From contig WJMI01000219.1 in assembly GCA_014728015.1 (NCBI GenBank), positions 1-34,012 on the forward strand: a stretch of 34,012 nucleotides of DNA. Direction: 5' to 3'. Both the position numbers and the translations under genes were made by a program. Shown here piece by piece: positions 16,436 to 25,012 of the stretch (within the stretch, counting starts at the first letter, position 1; the number at the start of each line of letters is the position of its first letter). The stretch is from Chitinivibrionales bacterium (GTDB lineage Bacteria > Fibrobacterota > Chitinivibrionia > Chitinivibrionales > WJMI01). Under the pieces are notes generated by a model. It saw only the letters and a program-made list of their open reading frames with translations, was not told where the DNA came from and ran no database searches.

Positions 16436-18109
16436 GTGCAAAACAGCCGTTCTCTCGTGCTTTGTTTGATCGCTTTGCTGTGTCCGGCAGCGGCACAGGA
16501 GGAAGCCCTCGACCAGACCCTGATTACAAGGGCCAGGGCGGTGCTTGGCTCGGGGCTGGGTTCGGCAGACAGCGTTTCCGACAGCCTGATAGGACTCCCG
16601 GACCTTCCCTCGCGCATGCGCGCCGCCGAACGTTTCAAGAAGACCGATGTCGAGCCGGAACCGATACTGCTCGACCGGGCCATTGATCCCGCCGAATACA
16701 TACTCGGCCCGGGCGATCACCTGCACATTTACATCTGGGGAAGGGTGGAAGAGAACCACCGGCTGATGGTCAACAGCGAATGCCGGGTGGTGGTGCCGCG
16801 CATCGGGGTTATCGATGTGCGGGGCAAGACGCTTGCCGAGGGCCGGGCCCTGCTTGAAGAGCAGGTACTGGCAAAGTACCGGGGCGTCAGGGTCCAGGTC
16901 ACCTTGTCCACGATACGGCGATTCAGATGCTATGTTCTCGGCGAGGTCGAGCGTCCCGGCGCCTATATCGCGACCGGGGTTACGCGCGTCTCCGATGCGA
17001 TTCGCATGGCAGGGGGCATCACCGACAGCGGCGCCACGCGGGGCATCGTTGTCGCCAACGAGGTGCTCGGTTCCCGCACGGCCGACATGGCCAAATTTTT
17101 CAACAGCACGGTCATCGAAGCGAACCCGTATCTGCGCGAGGGAGACCGCGTGTTTGTTCCCCATCGCACGCAGTATGTCTCGGTCCACGGCGCCGTGCCC
17201 TATCCGTATGTGTACGATTATTGTGACGGCGACATGGCGGCCGACCTTATCGAAGCCGCGGGCGGGCTCGGCCGCGGCGTTGATTCGAGCAGGATCATCA
17301 TAACCCGGTTCGCCGACAACCACGATGAACTGGAGCGGTTTGTTGTTTCGATCGCCGACCTGGAAAGTTTCGAGCTGCGGCGCGACGACCGGCTCATGGT
17401 TTCGGGACACGCCGACTACCGGGTGCATCGCAATGTCACGATTGAGGGGGAGGTGCGGTTTCCGGGCGTGTACCCGATCCGCGAAGACCAGACTCGACTG
17501 TCCGATGCTATCCAGGCGGCGGGCGGGCTCACCGAGGATGCATCGTTTTCAACCAGCCGGATTATCCGCGATACGCTCATGGACCAGAAAGACCCGGAGC
17601 TGGTGCGCCTGAAAGTAGTGGAGCCACAGCTGCTCGATCCAACCGAAATCGCCTATATCCGCTCGCGCAGCCGCCAAAGCGAAAGCTCGGTGAGGATCGA
17701 TGTGGGCATGCTGCGGGGGGCGGGATTCGACGAGGATGACATTATTCTGCGAAACGGCGACCGGGTGATTATCGCCCGCAAGGAGCTCACCGTACTGGTA
17801 AGCGGCGCCGTGGTGGCGCCCGGCCATGTACCCTACAACGAAGGCGCCGGATACCGGCACTATATCCGCGAGGCGGGCGGCTACGCCGAGCGGGCACGGA
17901 AGCGATGGGTGCGGGTCCGCCGCAAAGGAACGCGCGTATTTCGCGACCCGGGAGACGTCGGCGGGATCCGGCCGGGTGACGAGATCCTGGTGGCGGAGCG
18001 GACCTACCGCGATCCGCTGCTCACCGCGAGAGACTATGTCGCGATCGTCAGCTCGCTCGCGACGGTCGTGCTGACCGTCTTCACGATTCAGAGCCTCGTC
18101 CGGGAATAG
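16436..18109 (+). CDS. Wza-type polysaccharide export protein with SLBB repeats (second copy)
   Basis: With the GTG at 16436 the protein has 557 residues. It has a short signal peptide ending near AAA-Q (residues 18-21), a Poly_export domain beginning near YILGPGDHLHIYIWG (residue 88), and several SLBB units. Examples are LGEVERPGAY, HGAVPYPYVY, EGEVRFPGVY and SGAVVAPGHVPY. A hydrophobic C-terminal helix comes last. Order and spacing match the protein at 10855-12555, so the two are paralogues. AAGGTGA five bases upstream supports the start; a GTG at 16427 is the alternative. The last 29 bases overlap the convergent polymerase gene. Expected to form an outer-membrane channel for polymer secretion. 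Confidence 0.92.
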   Translation: MQNSRSLVLCLIALLCPAAAQEEALDQTLITRARAVLGSGLGSADSVSDSLIGLPDLPSRMRAAERFKKTDVEPEPILLDRAIDPAEYILGPGDHLHIYIWGRVEENHRLMVNSECRVVVPRIGVIDVRGKTLAEGRALLEEQVLAKYRGVRVQVTLSTIRRFRCYVLGEVERPGAYIATGVTRVSDAIRMAGGITDSGATRGIVVANEVLGSRTADMAKFFNSTVIEANPYLREGDRVFVPHRTQYVSVHGAVPYPYVYDYCDGDMAADLIEAAGGLGRGVDSSRIIITRFADNHDELERFVVSIADLESFELRRDDRLMVSGHADYRVHRNVTIEGEVRFPGVYPIREDQTRLSDAIQAAGGLTEDASFSTSRIIRDTLMDQKDPELVRLKVVEPQLLDPTEIAYIRSRSRQSESSVRIDVGMLRGAGFDEDDIILRNGDRVIIARKELTVLVSGAVVAPGHVPYNEGAGYRHYIREAGGYAERARKRWVRVRRKGTRVFRDPGDVGGIRPGDEILVAERTYRDPLLTARDYVAIVSSLATVVLTVFTIQSLVRE

Positions 18110-19406
18110 CCCCGGCCATGCGCCCGGCCTCACGGCGAGTGCGCAGGCAGACCACGGCCAGGGCAATGATAATCCAGTAGATTCCTTCGAAGTCGATGGT
18201 GTGATACACTATCCCGTGCAGCAGGTATGTGGCGATAGAAACAAAGCACCAGAGCTCGAGCGTGCGCCGCGCGAACGGTTCTTTTCGTATCACGCGCCAG
18301 AGGGCGGAAAGCACCGCGGCGTTGAGCAGGAGATACACGGCGAGTCCCACCGCCCCCTGCTCGGCGAACACGTTGACATAGATATTGTGGATGCTGTCAA
18401 TGTCGCGCAGGCCGGGAAAGTGCTTGTCCTGGAATTCCACGTAGCGCGGAATGCTCATCCCGTAACCCACTCCATATACCGGCGAGGCCTTGATCATGTT
18501 GATGCCCGCAAGGATGGACCCGATGCGTCCGATATCGGAGCTGGGCCAGATATTCATCTTCTCCGCCCTCACGCGGAGATAAAACATGGCGCCGAATACG
18601 ATAAGGACAATGCCGGCAAACACCGGAAGCCACCGCTTGAGGGTCTTGTTCTCCGACTGGGAGAGGATGAGCATATTCACGAAGAAGTACATCCCGTAGC
18701 CGCTGCGCGAGAGAAGCAGGGTCACGCACGCGAACATGGCCGCCATCGCTCCCACGCTGAACGACAGGATGCGCTTTGAGGGCCTGGCAAGAAACTCGAT
18801 GAGCAGAAATGCGTGCGCAATGGACAGGAACCGCGCGAGCAGATTGCGGTCGCTGAACACCGCGGACACGTGGCTGAATACGAGCCCCTGTCCCCTGCCG
18901 AGGTACATGCCGGCAAAGGCGAAGGGAAGATTTACCAGGGCGAATGCCACCAGCACGCGCGCCACGACCCGAACCCGGGCCCGGTCGAGCGTCTGGACGA
19001 AGAAAAACGCGATGATTATCGGAAACAGGAGAAGTCTGAGGCGGTGGAGCGGTTCGGTATCAGCCATGTGATGCCGGTTCATCACTTGCGACAGCATGGC
19101 ACTGAGCACATAGATGCCCACGAGGATCATGACTCTGTCGACATATATCCGGTATCCTTTCTGAACGTACAGGTTCAACAGGCCCAGGAGCACGATGAGG
19201 GAAAATACCACGATGTAGGTGTATGCTACCGGATGCACGAGGTCGGGGAAATGGCGGTAGGTGAACTGGATCTTGGTGAAAATGGAATCACAGAAAATGA
19301 CGGCCGTGAACGCCCAGGCGTAGAGCAGCGACGAGTACGTGCAGCGCGAGCAGAGATAGCCAAGATATGCCCGCGGGAGGCGCAGTGCCCCGACCCGTTC
19401 GCGCAT
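18081..19406 (-). CDS. Wzy/WaaL-type polysaccharide polymerase or ligase (second copy)
   Basis: This 441-residue polytopic membrane protein has about ten to twelve hydrophobic segments. The Wzy_C family signature is visible: LLSRSGYGMYF near 231-241, then a large loop with PVYGVGYG and HNIYVNVFAEQG, where His340 and Glu349 form the same H-x8-E-x-G pattern as the first polymerase. It starts three bases after the stop of the second wzz, so the two are co-transcribed. Its end overlaps the convergent second wza by 29 bases. Polymerase is favoured over ligase because of the Wzz partner, but sequence alone does not settle this. Confidence 0.86.
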   Translation of the reverse strand: MRERVGALRLPRAYLGYLCSRCTYSSLLYAWAFTAVIFCDSIFTKIQFTYRHFPDLVHPVAYTYIVVFSLIVLLGLLNLYVQKGYRIYVDRVMILVGIYVLSAMLSQVMNRHHMADTEPLHRLRLLLFPIIIAFFFVQTLDRARVRVVARVLVAFALVNLPFAFAGMYLGRGQGLVFSHVSAVFSDRNLLARFLSIAHAFLLIEFLARPSKRILSFSVGAMAAMFACVTLLLSRSGYGMYFFVNMLILSQSENKTLKRWLPVFAGIVLIVFGAMFYLRVRAEKMNIWPSSDIGRIGSILAGINMIKASPVYGVGYGMSIPRYVEFQDKHFPGLRDIDSIHNIYVNVFAEQGAVGLAVYLLLNAAVLSALWRVIRKEPFARRTLELWCFVSIATYLLHGIVYHTIDFEGIYWIIIALAVVCLRTRREAGRMAGAIPGRGSES

Positions 19407-19409
19407 GGG

Positions 19410-20603
19410 TTACGGCTTCCCGAATGGTTTCAGGTTGGCGAGAAGGGCATCCACTTTCTTGAGCCGCTCCGGGTCGTTCTCGCGAAGGTGGGCATGGTGT
19501 TCCCGAAGCAGAAGCAGTGACACGAGACAGAACATGTAGAGGAACACGATCACGAGCACCACAGCGGCCCGTTTGGGCTTGAATTTGTATTCGGCGGGCC
19601 GGGCCCGATCGACCACATAGATGCCGGTGTAGTCTTTCTCGCGTTTGACACGGGACTGTTCAAGCTGTGCCCGCAACAGGAACCGGAGCTGCAAATACGT
19701 CTCGACTTCCTTGAGCATATCGATATACTCTTCGCTGAGATCGAGCGATTGCACCAGTCCGAGAAACACGTCTTTCCGCTCGCCGGTTTCCATTTGGGCG
19801 ATCTCCTCTTCGTACGCGGCTATTTTGCTGTCAATCGCCTTTATGCCGTCATAGTCGGCTGAATGGGCTTTGCGCAGATACTCCCGCTGGCTTTCGAGGG
19901 CGAGCATCTGGGCCTTTTGTTGGCCGATTGCCTGCAGCACCATCTTTATCTGTTCGGGTACATGATACGCGTGGTTTTCGAGCTGAAACCGTTTCTTCTG
20001 CTCCCGCGCTTCAGCCAGCCACCGATCGCAGTTTGCTATCTGCTCTTCGAGATAGCGAATCTGCTCATCACTTTCCACGCGGTTCAGCTCGGCCACCTTA
20101 TCCTCGAGAAGATCGAACGCATAATTGGCCATCTCAGATGCGCGCCCGGGGTCCTTGTCGACCGCCGTGATGGTGACCGAAAGGACATTGGTCACCCCCA
20201 GCCCGCCCTCTTCCTCGACCTCCGTCTTGAGCGTCCTTTTCATGTCCTTGAGCGTCTTGTCTATCGGGTTGGGAAGCTTGTCGTTCTTGTAGACACGGAC
20301 CAGATCGAACTTGTCGATGATTTTCTCGCGAAGCTCCCGCGATCCCAGCAGCGTGACATACTGTCTTTTGGAAAGGTTTGCCGTGGCGAGAAAATCGCCG
20401 CTGAAATTGATGGGAAGAAAAGCGGACAGCGTTCCACCGCCGGGCCCCTGGGGGATAAATACTACCTCGGATTTGTAATATTTGGTGAGAAGAAGGGATA
20501 TGACAACCGCGACCACGCTTATCGCCACGAAGTTCACGATGAGCTTCACCTTATGCTTTGCCAGCACAATCATGAAGTCGAGCAGGTTGAGTTCCTTGCC
20601 CAT
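19410..20603 (-). CDS. Wzz-type polysaccharide co-polymerase (second copy)
   Basis: This 397-residue inner-membrane protein has membrane segments at about 20-40 and 346-366 and a periplasmic coiled-coil region between them (about 190-290). A PAEYKFKPKR motif comes just before the second membrane segment. It lacks a kinase domain. The ATG at 20603 has AAGGAG seven bases upstream; the longer frame to 20699 is not supported. It is similar in layout and motifs to the Wzz at 8218-9393. As the first gene of the minus-strand pair with the second polymerase, it probably sets the chain length of that enzyme's product. Confidence 0.9.
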   Translation of the reverse strand: MGKELNLLDFMIVLAKHKVKLIVNFVAISVVAVVISLLLTKYYKSEVVFIPQGPGGGTLSAFLPINFSGDFLATANLSKRQYVTLLGSRELREKIIDKFDLVRVYKNDKLPNPIDKTLKDMKRTLKTEVEEEGGLGVTNVLSVTITAVDKDPGRASEMANYAFDLLEDKVAELNRVESDEQIRYLEEQIANCDRWLAEAREQKKRFQLENHAYHVPEQIKMVLQAIGQQKAQMLALESQREYLRKAHSADYDGIKAIDSKIAAYEEEIAQMETGERKDVFLGLVQSLDLSEEYIDMLKEVETYLQLRFLLRAQLEQSRVKREKDYTGIYVVDRARPAEYKFKPKRAAVVLVIVFLYMFCLVSLLLLREHHAHLRENDPERLKKVDALLANLKPFGKP

Positions 20604-20676
20604 CAAGCGGCTCCTTCGCGTGCGTTCCCGGGAAGCGGATGTACCGCCCTGGCGTTGACCAATAATACAAAAAAAT

Positions 20677-20682
20677 AATATA
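20677..20682 (-). promoter_or_regulatory. Putative -10 element TATATT for second wzz-wzy pair
   Basis: On the minus strand TATATT lies 73 bases before the wzz ATG, followed by a T-rich leader. No clear -35 is visible. It matches the recurring hexamer of the window. Confidence 0.42.
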
Positions 20683-20744
20683 AGGCATTCTGCAGGCACG
20701 GATTACGGCGGTCGCGGGAGCAAGGGACGGCCCCATCACGCCGT

Positions 20745-20772
20745 TTGTTCCGCGAATCCTGGTTAGTATATT
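20745..20772 (+). promoter_or_regulatory. Putative sigma-70-type promoter for the GT4-GT4-flippase unit
   Basis: TTGTTC at 20745-20750 is followed after 16 bases by TATATT at 20767-20772, a fair match to a sigma-70 promoter. Transcription would begin near 20779, giving a leader of about 77 bases before the GT4 ATG at 20856. Confidence 0.5.
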
Positions 20773-20855
20773 GTAGCCGTGACCCATTCCCACACTACCG
20801 CCGCCCGGACAACAGTGTTTTGCACGGGCCGGCCTGAGCGTCATCCGGGTTTCCC

Positions 20856-21989
20856 ATGAAACTGCTCGAAATTATTCACGTCGCAACACCGGGCGGCGCC
20901 GAAAAGAACACCCGCCTGATTACCAAGGCATTCAGGCGTTTGGGGCTCGAGGTTACGCTGGTATATCCGCCGGGGCCCTATGCGCCCCAGTACGAGTCGC
21001 TGGCAGAGCTCGGCGTGGAGTGCATCTGCTGCGATCTCAAACGAAACGTGCTTTCCAGCGTGCTGTTCGTCCGCCGCCTTCTTATGTCCCGGCACATCGA
21101 ACTGATCCATTCGCACATGCACGGCGCCGACTTCATTGCATCGGCGGCCCGGCTGGGTCTCAACGACGTGCGGCATTTCTCAACCATCCACTTCCTCCCG
21201 CAGGACAACTATCAGTTGCTGCATCGAATCAAGAGCACCCTCATCACCGCATTCGCGTTTCACCGCATGCACAGGATTTTTGCCCCTTCAACCCACGTGG
21301 CCGTGCGCGCCCGCCGGGAATACCTCCTCCCTCGCGACCGGGTGGTCATGCTGCTCAACAGCATCGATTTCGAGGAGATGCGGCCTGATGCGCGCGCGGT
21401 CAAGCAGCTTCGCGCGCGGTGGAATGCCGACGGCCGCACGCGCCTGCTGGTATGCGCTGGCGCCCTTGTCCGGGTGAAAGGCCACGGGCACCTGATCCGC
21501 GCGATGGCGCAGTTGTGCCAGCTCCACGATAACCTGAAATTGATTCTTCTCGGCGAAGGCGACCGGGAGCGGGAATTGAAGACTCTGGCGCGGGAACGCG
21601 GCGTGGACGATTACGTGCACTTTGTCGGCTACCAGCCGAACATCGTCGACTGGCTGTCCCTCGCCGACATATACGTGCAGCCGTCGTTGTGCGACACCAT
21701 GCCGCGGGCCCTGCTCGAGGCCATGTACATGGGATTGCCCGTGGTAACAACGAGTCTCGAGACCATCAGCGAAGTGGTAACGAACGGGGTCAACGGCATC
21801 ACTGTGCCTCCGGCATCTGCGGACAGCATTGTCGCGGGCGTACGCGCGCTCCTCGGGGACCCTGTCATGGCACGGGAGCTGGGGCGTGCCGCCAGGCGTT
21901 TCGTGACAAAGCACTGCTCGATGGATTCCATGGCGCGAAGCATTCTTGACTGCCTGGATGTCCCCCTGTCACAGGCCGGCCCGCAATGA
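20856..21989 (+). CDS. Glycosyltransferase family 4
   Basis: This 377-residue GT-B enzyme begins MKLLEIIHVATPGGAEKNTRL. The acceptor domain has IELIHSHMHGADF and RHFSTIHFL. The donor domain has LVCAGALVRVKGHGHLI, LKLILLGEGDRERELK and VHFVGYQPNIVDWLS. The usual first glutamate of E-x7-E is aspartate (CDTMPRALLEAM). It is the first gene of a plus-strand unit and overlaps the next GT4 by ATGA. Sugar transfer in assembly of the local polysaccharide is inferred from the family and from the flippase two genes downstream. Confidence 0.92.
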   Translation: MKLLEIIHVATPGGAEKNTRLITKAFRRLGLEVTLVYPPGPYAPQYESLAELGVECICCDLKRNVLSSVLFVRRLLMSRHIELIHSHMHGADFIASAARLGLNDVRHFSTIHFLPQDNYQLLHRIKSTLITAFAFHRMHRIFAPSTHVAVRARREYLLPRDRVVMLLNSIDFEEMRPDARAVKQLRARWNADGRTRLLVCAGALVRVKGHGHLIRAMAQLCQLHDNLKLILLGEGDRERELKTLARERGVDDYVHFVGYQPNIVDWLSLADIYVQPSLCDTMPRALLEAMYMGLPVVTTSLETISEVVTNGVNGITVPPASADSIVAGVRALLGDPVMARELGRAARRFVTKHCSMDSMARSILDCLDVPLSQAGPQ

Positions 21990-23101
21990 ACATCGTGATT
22001 GTCACGCCAAGCTATTTCCCGTCGCGCGGCGGCACGGAACAGGCGATCTTCGAATGGGCGAAGCGTTTCACCATCGAGCATGGGGTCCGCATTGTCGCCC
22101 TCAATCATACCAACGCGCCGGGCCGTGAGGTCTCCCCGGAAGGCATCGAGATCCACCGCCTGCCCAAGGCCAGCATCCGGATTATCGGCCACGCGGTCCG
22201 CGCGATCCTGATCTTCGCGCGTCTTTCCCGGCTCGATAAGGAATCGCGAATCGACCTGATCCATCTCGGCCATGTTTTCCAGATGGGGCTGGGCGTCATG
22301 CTGTTCGCAAAGCTCAGGAAGCGCCCCGTCGTCACAACGCTTCTGGGCTGGGACACCTATGATCCTATCAAGCCGGTACCCGCCATGTACGCCCCCTACT
22401 TGAGGTTCGTCATGAACGCATCCGACCGGATCGTGGCCATGTCAAGCCACATCGCGGAGTCGGCCGGCGCGCAGGGCTGTCGCCGGCATATCGAGCTCAT
22501 TCCGCACGGCAGCACCATGCGCGGCCGCCGGGCGACGATCGATGTCCGGCGGGCGCACGGCATCCCCGGGCCGGCCAGAATCTGCTTCTCGCTTCAGAGA
22601 CTGCATCCCCGCAAGGGCCTGCAGTACCTTCTCGAAGCGGTGCCTCGTGTCGCGCGGGAAATGGGCAACGTTGCCTTTATCATCGGGGGGACCGGCGCCG
22701 AGGAGCGATCGCTCAAGGAAGTATGCGAAACTCTGGGCATACGCGAGCGCGTGCTGTTTGCGGGCTTTATCCCCGATACGGACCTGGTCTCCTACTACGA
22801 TCAGGCTGACCTGTTCGTGCTTCCCACCCTCTATGAGGCGTTCGGGCTGGTCTACGCGGATGCCGTTGTGCGCGGGCTCCCGATTGTGACGACACGGACC
22901 GGCGGGGCGCTTGACATAGTGGGTAGCGATGTCGGCATCCTGGTGCCGCCGCGCAATGCGGCGGCCCTGGCTGATGCGATTGTCGCCGCACTGAACAGGT
23001 CCTGGGACCGGCGGGCCATAGCCGCCCGGGGTTCGCGCTACGATTGGGACCGCATTGCCGCGGACTACCTGGCCATCTACAAGGCGCTGGTCAATGGCTA
23101 G
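21986..23101 (+). CDS. Glycosyltransferase family 4
   Basis: This 371-residue GT-B enzyme begins MNIVIVTPSYFPSRGGTEQ. It has IDLIHLGHVFQMG, VVTTLLGWDTYDP and the donor domain CFSLQRLHPRKGLQYLL, NVAFIIGGTGAEERSL and VLFAGFIPDTDLVSYY. The E-x7-E motif reads E-x7-D (EAFGLVYAD). The DAVVRGLPIVTTRTGG segment then closes the nucleotide-sugar site. Its ATG overlaps the stop of the preceding GT4, and its end overlaps the flippase gene by eight bases, so the three are translationally coupled. Donor and linkage are unknown. Confidence 0.92.
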   Translation: MNIVIVTPSYFPSRGGTEQAIFEWAKRFTIEHGVRIVALNHTNAPGREVSPEGIEIHRLPKASIRIIGHAVRAILIFARLSRLDKESRIDLIHLGHVFQMGLGVMLFAKLRKRPVVTTLLGWDTYDPIKPVPAMYAPYLRFVMNASDRIVAMSSHIAESAGAQGCRRHIELIPHGSTMRGRRATIDVRRAHGIPGPARICFSLQRLHPRKGLQYLLEAVPRVAREMGNVAFIIGGTGAEERSLKEVCETLGIRERVLFAGFIPDTDLVSYYDQADLFVLPTLYEAFGLVYADAVVRGLPIVTTRTGGALDIVGSDVGILVPPRNAAALADAIVAALNRSWDRRAIAARGSRYDWDRIAADYLAIYKALVNG

Positions 23102-24617
23102 GTTTTTGCGCCAAACCGGCATCGTTTTTGTCCTGATGCTTCTGGCCCGCGGTTCGGGATTCATCCGCAATCTCCTTCTTGTCAACAGATTGAGTGTCGG
23201 AGCGCACAGCGATGCGTTCTTCATCTCCATCGCCGCAATCGACTTTTTCATTCTGGTCTCGGGGCTCAACGCCATGAAGAGCGTGGCGACCACCACGTTC
23301 ACGCAGGCGCGCAGGGCACCGGGCGAGGCGAACCGGTACCTGTCGTCACTTCTGTACGGCCTGGTCGGGTACGGCCTGGTACTGGGCCTGCCGCTGTTCG
23401 CATTCCCCGATCTGTTCGCGCGTATCTTCGCGCCCGGTTTCGATCCCGCGGCCGCGCGCATCACCGCGCTGTGCCTTCGTATCCTCGCGATCTTGGTCCT
23501 CGGAAAAGGCCTGCTCCCGATTCTGGCATCGCTTCTGGGCGTGCAGGGCAGATTCGCGATGCAGAACATGTTCATGCCGCTTATCAATTGTGCCGCCATC
23601 GGTGTAATCCTGCTCTCACCCCTTGAAGGGATGCTTGTGCGGTTTTCGGGTGTTTTCGCCGCCTGTTTCATGCTGTCGTGCGCGGGCAGCTATTTCGCCC
23701 TGAGCGGGCCAAAACTCCATCTCGTGGCCGTGCCGATCTCCACGCTCAAGTCATACGTATCGCGGTTCGCGCGGCTTGCCTACCCGCTCTTGTTCGCGAC
23801 TGCCGCGTATTCGGTTGCGGGAATCGCCGATAAAATGATCGCATCCTTCTTCCAGCGCGGTGTGGTTACCTCCCTGGGTATTGCGTACAGCCTGTGCTTC
23901 ATGACCGTCGGCGTGCTGCTCGAACCCGTGTCCCGCGTTCTGTTTCCGCACTTTTCCCGGCTCTATTTCGAGAACGCACACGAGCGCCTGGCCCGGGACT
24001 TCGAAAACGGCCAGTTTATCGTGACCGTTCTCTTTGTTCCCGTATCGCTGTTCCTTGTTTTTTTCAGCAGCGACATTATCGCCGCGGTACTTCTTGCCAG
24101 AAAGATCGAACCGGACCATATCGAAGCGGCGGCGCGGATGCTCTCGATATACGGCATCGCCCTCGTATTCAATGCAAGCCTGTTCCTGCCGTCGTACCTT
24201 CTGCAAAGCGCCCAGAAGAACAGCTACGTGGGAAAAGCAGCGCTGGCCGCGTTCGGCGGGAACATTATCTGTTCGATAGTGTTTTCGCTTGTCTGGGGCT
24301 ACGTGGGGATTCCCCTGGGAACGGTCGTGGGCTTCGGTGCCTACTTCCTTCTGCTTGGCGCCGGATTGCGCCGGCATCTGGGTATCGGTTTGGGCGCCCC
24401 GTTTTGTATCGCGGCCGCGGTATCGGGAGCCGCGTCCTGCGCCGCGGTGCTCATCGCCCGCGCCGTGACCGTTCCGCCTGCATGGCTGCCGGGGCCCGCC
24501 GGGCACGCACTGCCCCTGGCAACCTGCGCGGCACGGTTCGCGGTCTATATCACCGCGGCGGGTCTGCCGCTGATGCTGATCTTCGGGAAACGTATGCGCG
24601 TGATCGCCCGTCTCTAG
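23094..24617 (+). CDS. MurJ/MVF-family lipid-linked oligosaccharide flippase (Wzx-like role)
   Basis: This 507-residue integral membrane protein has about 14 hydrophobic segments and the MurJ-type N-terminus LLARGSGFIRNLLLVNRLSVG. FAPGFDPAAARITALCLRI follows transmembrane segment 4, a strongly MurJ-like sequence. MurJ flips lipid II. A copy at the end of a glycosyltransferase unit in a polysaccharide locus probably acts as the Wzx translocase for the lipid-linked repeat, but the cell's true MurJ cannot be excluded. The ATG at 23094 overlaps the GT4 stop (ATGGCTAG), with AAGG nine bases upstream. The longer frame from 23055 is not needed. Confidence 0.88.
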   Translation: MARFLRQTGIVFVLMLLARGSGFIRNLLLVNRLSVGAHSDAFFISIAAIDFFILVSGLNAMKSVATTTFTQARRAPGEANRYLSSLLYGLVGYGLVLGLPLFAFPDLFARIFAPGFDPAAARITALCLRILAILVLGKGLLPILASLLGVQGRFAMQNMFMPLINCAAIGVILLSPLEGMLVRFSGVFAACFMLSCAGSYFALSGPKLHLVAVPISTLKSYVSRFARLAYPLLFATAAYSVAGIADKMIASFFQRGVVTSLGIAYSLCFMTVGVLLEPVSRVLFPHFSRLYFENAHERLARDFENGQFIVTVLFVPVSLFLVFFSSDIIAAVLLARKIEPDHIEAAARMLSIYGIALVFNASLFLPSYLLQSAQKNSYVGKAALAAFGGNIICSIVFSLVWGYVGIPLGTVVGFGAYFLLLGAGLRRHLGIGLGAPFCIAAAVSGAASCAAVLIARAVTVPPAWLPGPAGHALPLATCAARFAVYITAAGLPLMLIFGKRMRVIARL

Positions 24618-24636
24618 CAGAACCGGAAAGGTAACG

Positions 24637-25005
24637 TCAGGATACGAGCAGCGAGCGAATGTCGCGGAGCTGCTCCACGGCCTCGGTGAGAACGGCCTTG
24701 TGGTCGGTTGGCGACGGCGCATCTTTGTGCAGACGGACCTCAGCGAGCTTCTTCTTTGCGCCCGGGATCGTGTATTGCTCTTCGTAGAGGAGCTTTTTGA
24801 TATGACGGATGGTCTCGATGTCCTTGTCGCGGTAGGCACGGTTGCCGGCGCGGTTCTTTTTCGGTCGAAGCTGCGGGAATTCGGATTCCCAGTAGCGGAG
24901 CACGTGCGGTTCCAGGGCGGTCTGCGCGCACACCTCGCGGATCGAATAGTAGGTCTTCCGGTTGTTCATCTGGCTGATCACGGCCGCTTCTGCTGCCTGC
25001 TCCAT
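24637..25005 (-). CDS. MerR-family transcriptional regulator
   Basis: This 122-residue protein has an N-terminal MerR winged helix: YYSIREVCAQTALEPHVLRYWE, then FPQLRPKKNRAGNRAYRDKD and IRHIKKLLYEEQYTIPGAKKKL. The C-terminus is short with no cysteine cluster or ligand domain, so it is not a metal sensor. It belongs to the short MerR type often found near housekeeping genes in many phyla. It follows gpsA but has its own strong promoter placing the transcript start at this ATG. A TTG at 25014 would overlap the -10. An ATG at 24969 (MNNRKTYYS) is a possible alternative start. Its target is unknown. Confidence 0.88.
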   Translation of the reverse strand: MEQAAEAAVISQMNNRKTYYSIREVCAQTALEPHVLRYWESEFPQLRPKKNRAGNRAYRDKDIETIRHIKKLLYEEQYTIPGAKKKLAEVRLHKDAPSPTDHKAVLTEAVEQLRDIRSLLVS

Positions 25006-25012
25006 ACGAACC

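Larger units (their letters stand above)
20604..20855. other. Divergent intergenic region between second wzz and GT4
   Basis: This 252-base gap contains an A-rich tract at 20669-20675, a minus-strand TATATT for wzz and a plus-strand TATATT with a -35 for the GT4 gene. I see no small gene, repeat or strong terminator in it. Confidence 0.5.
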
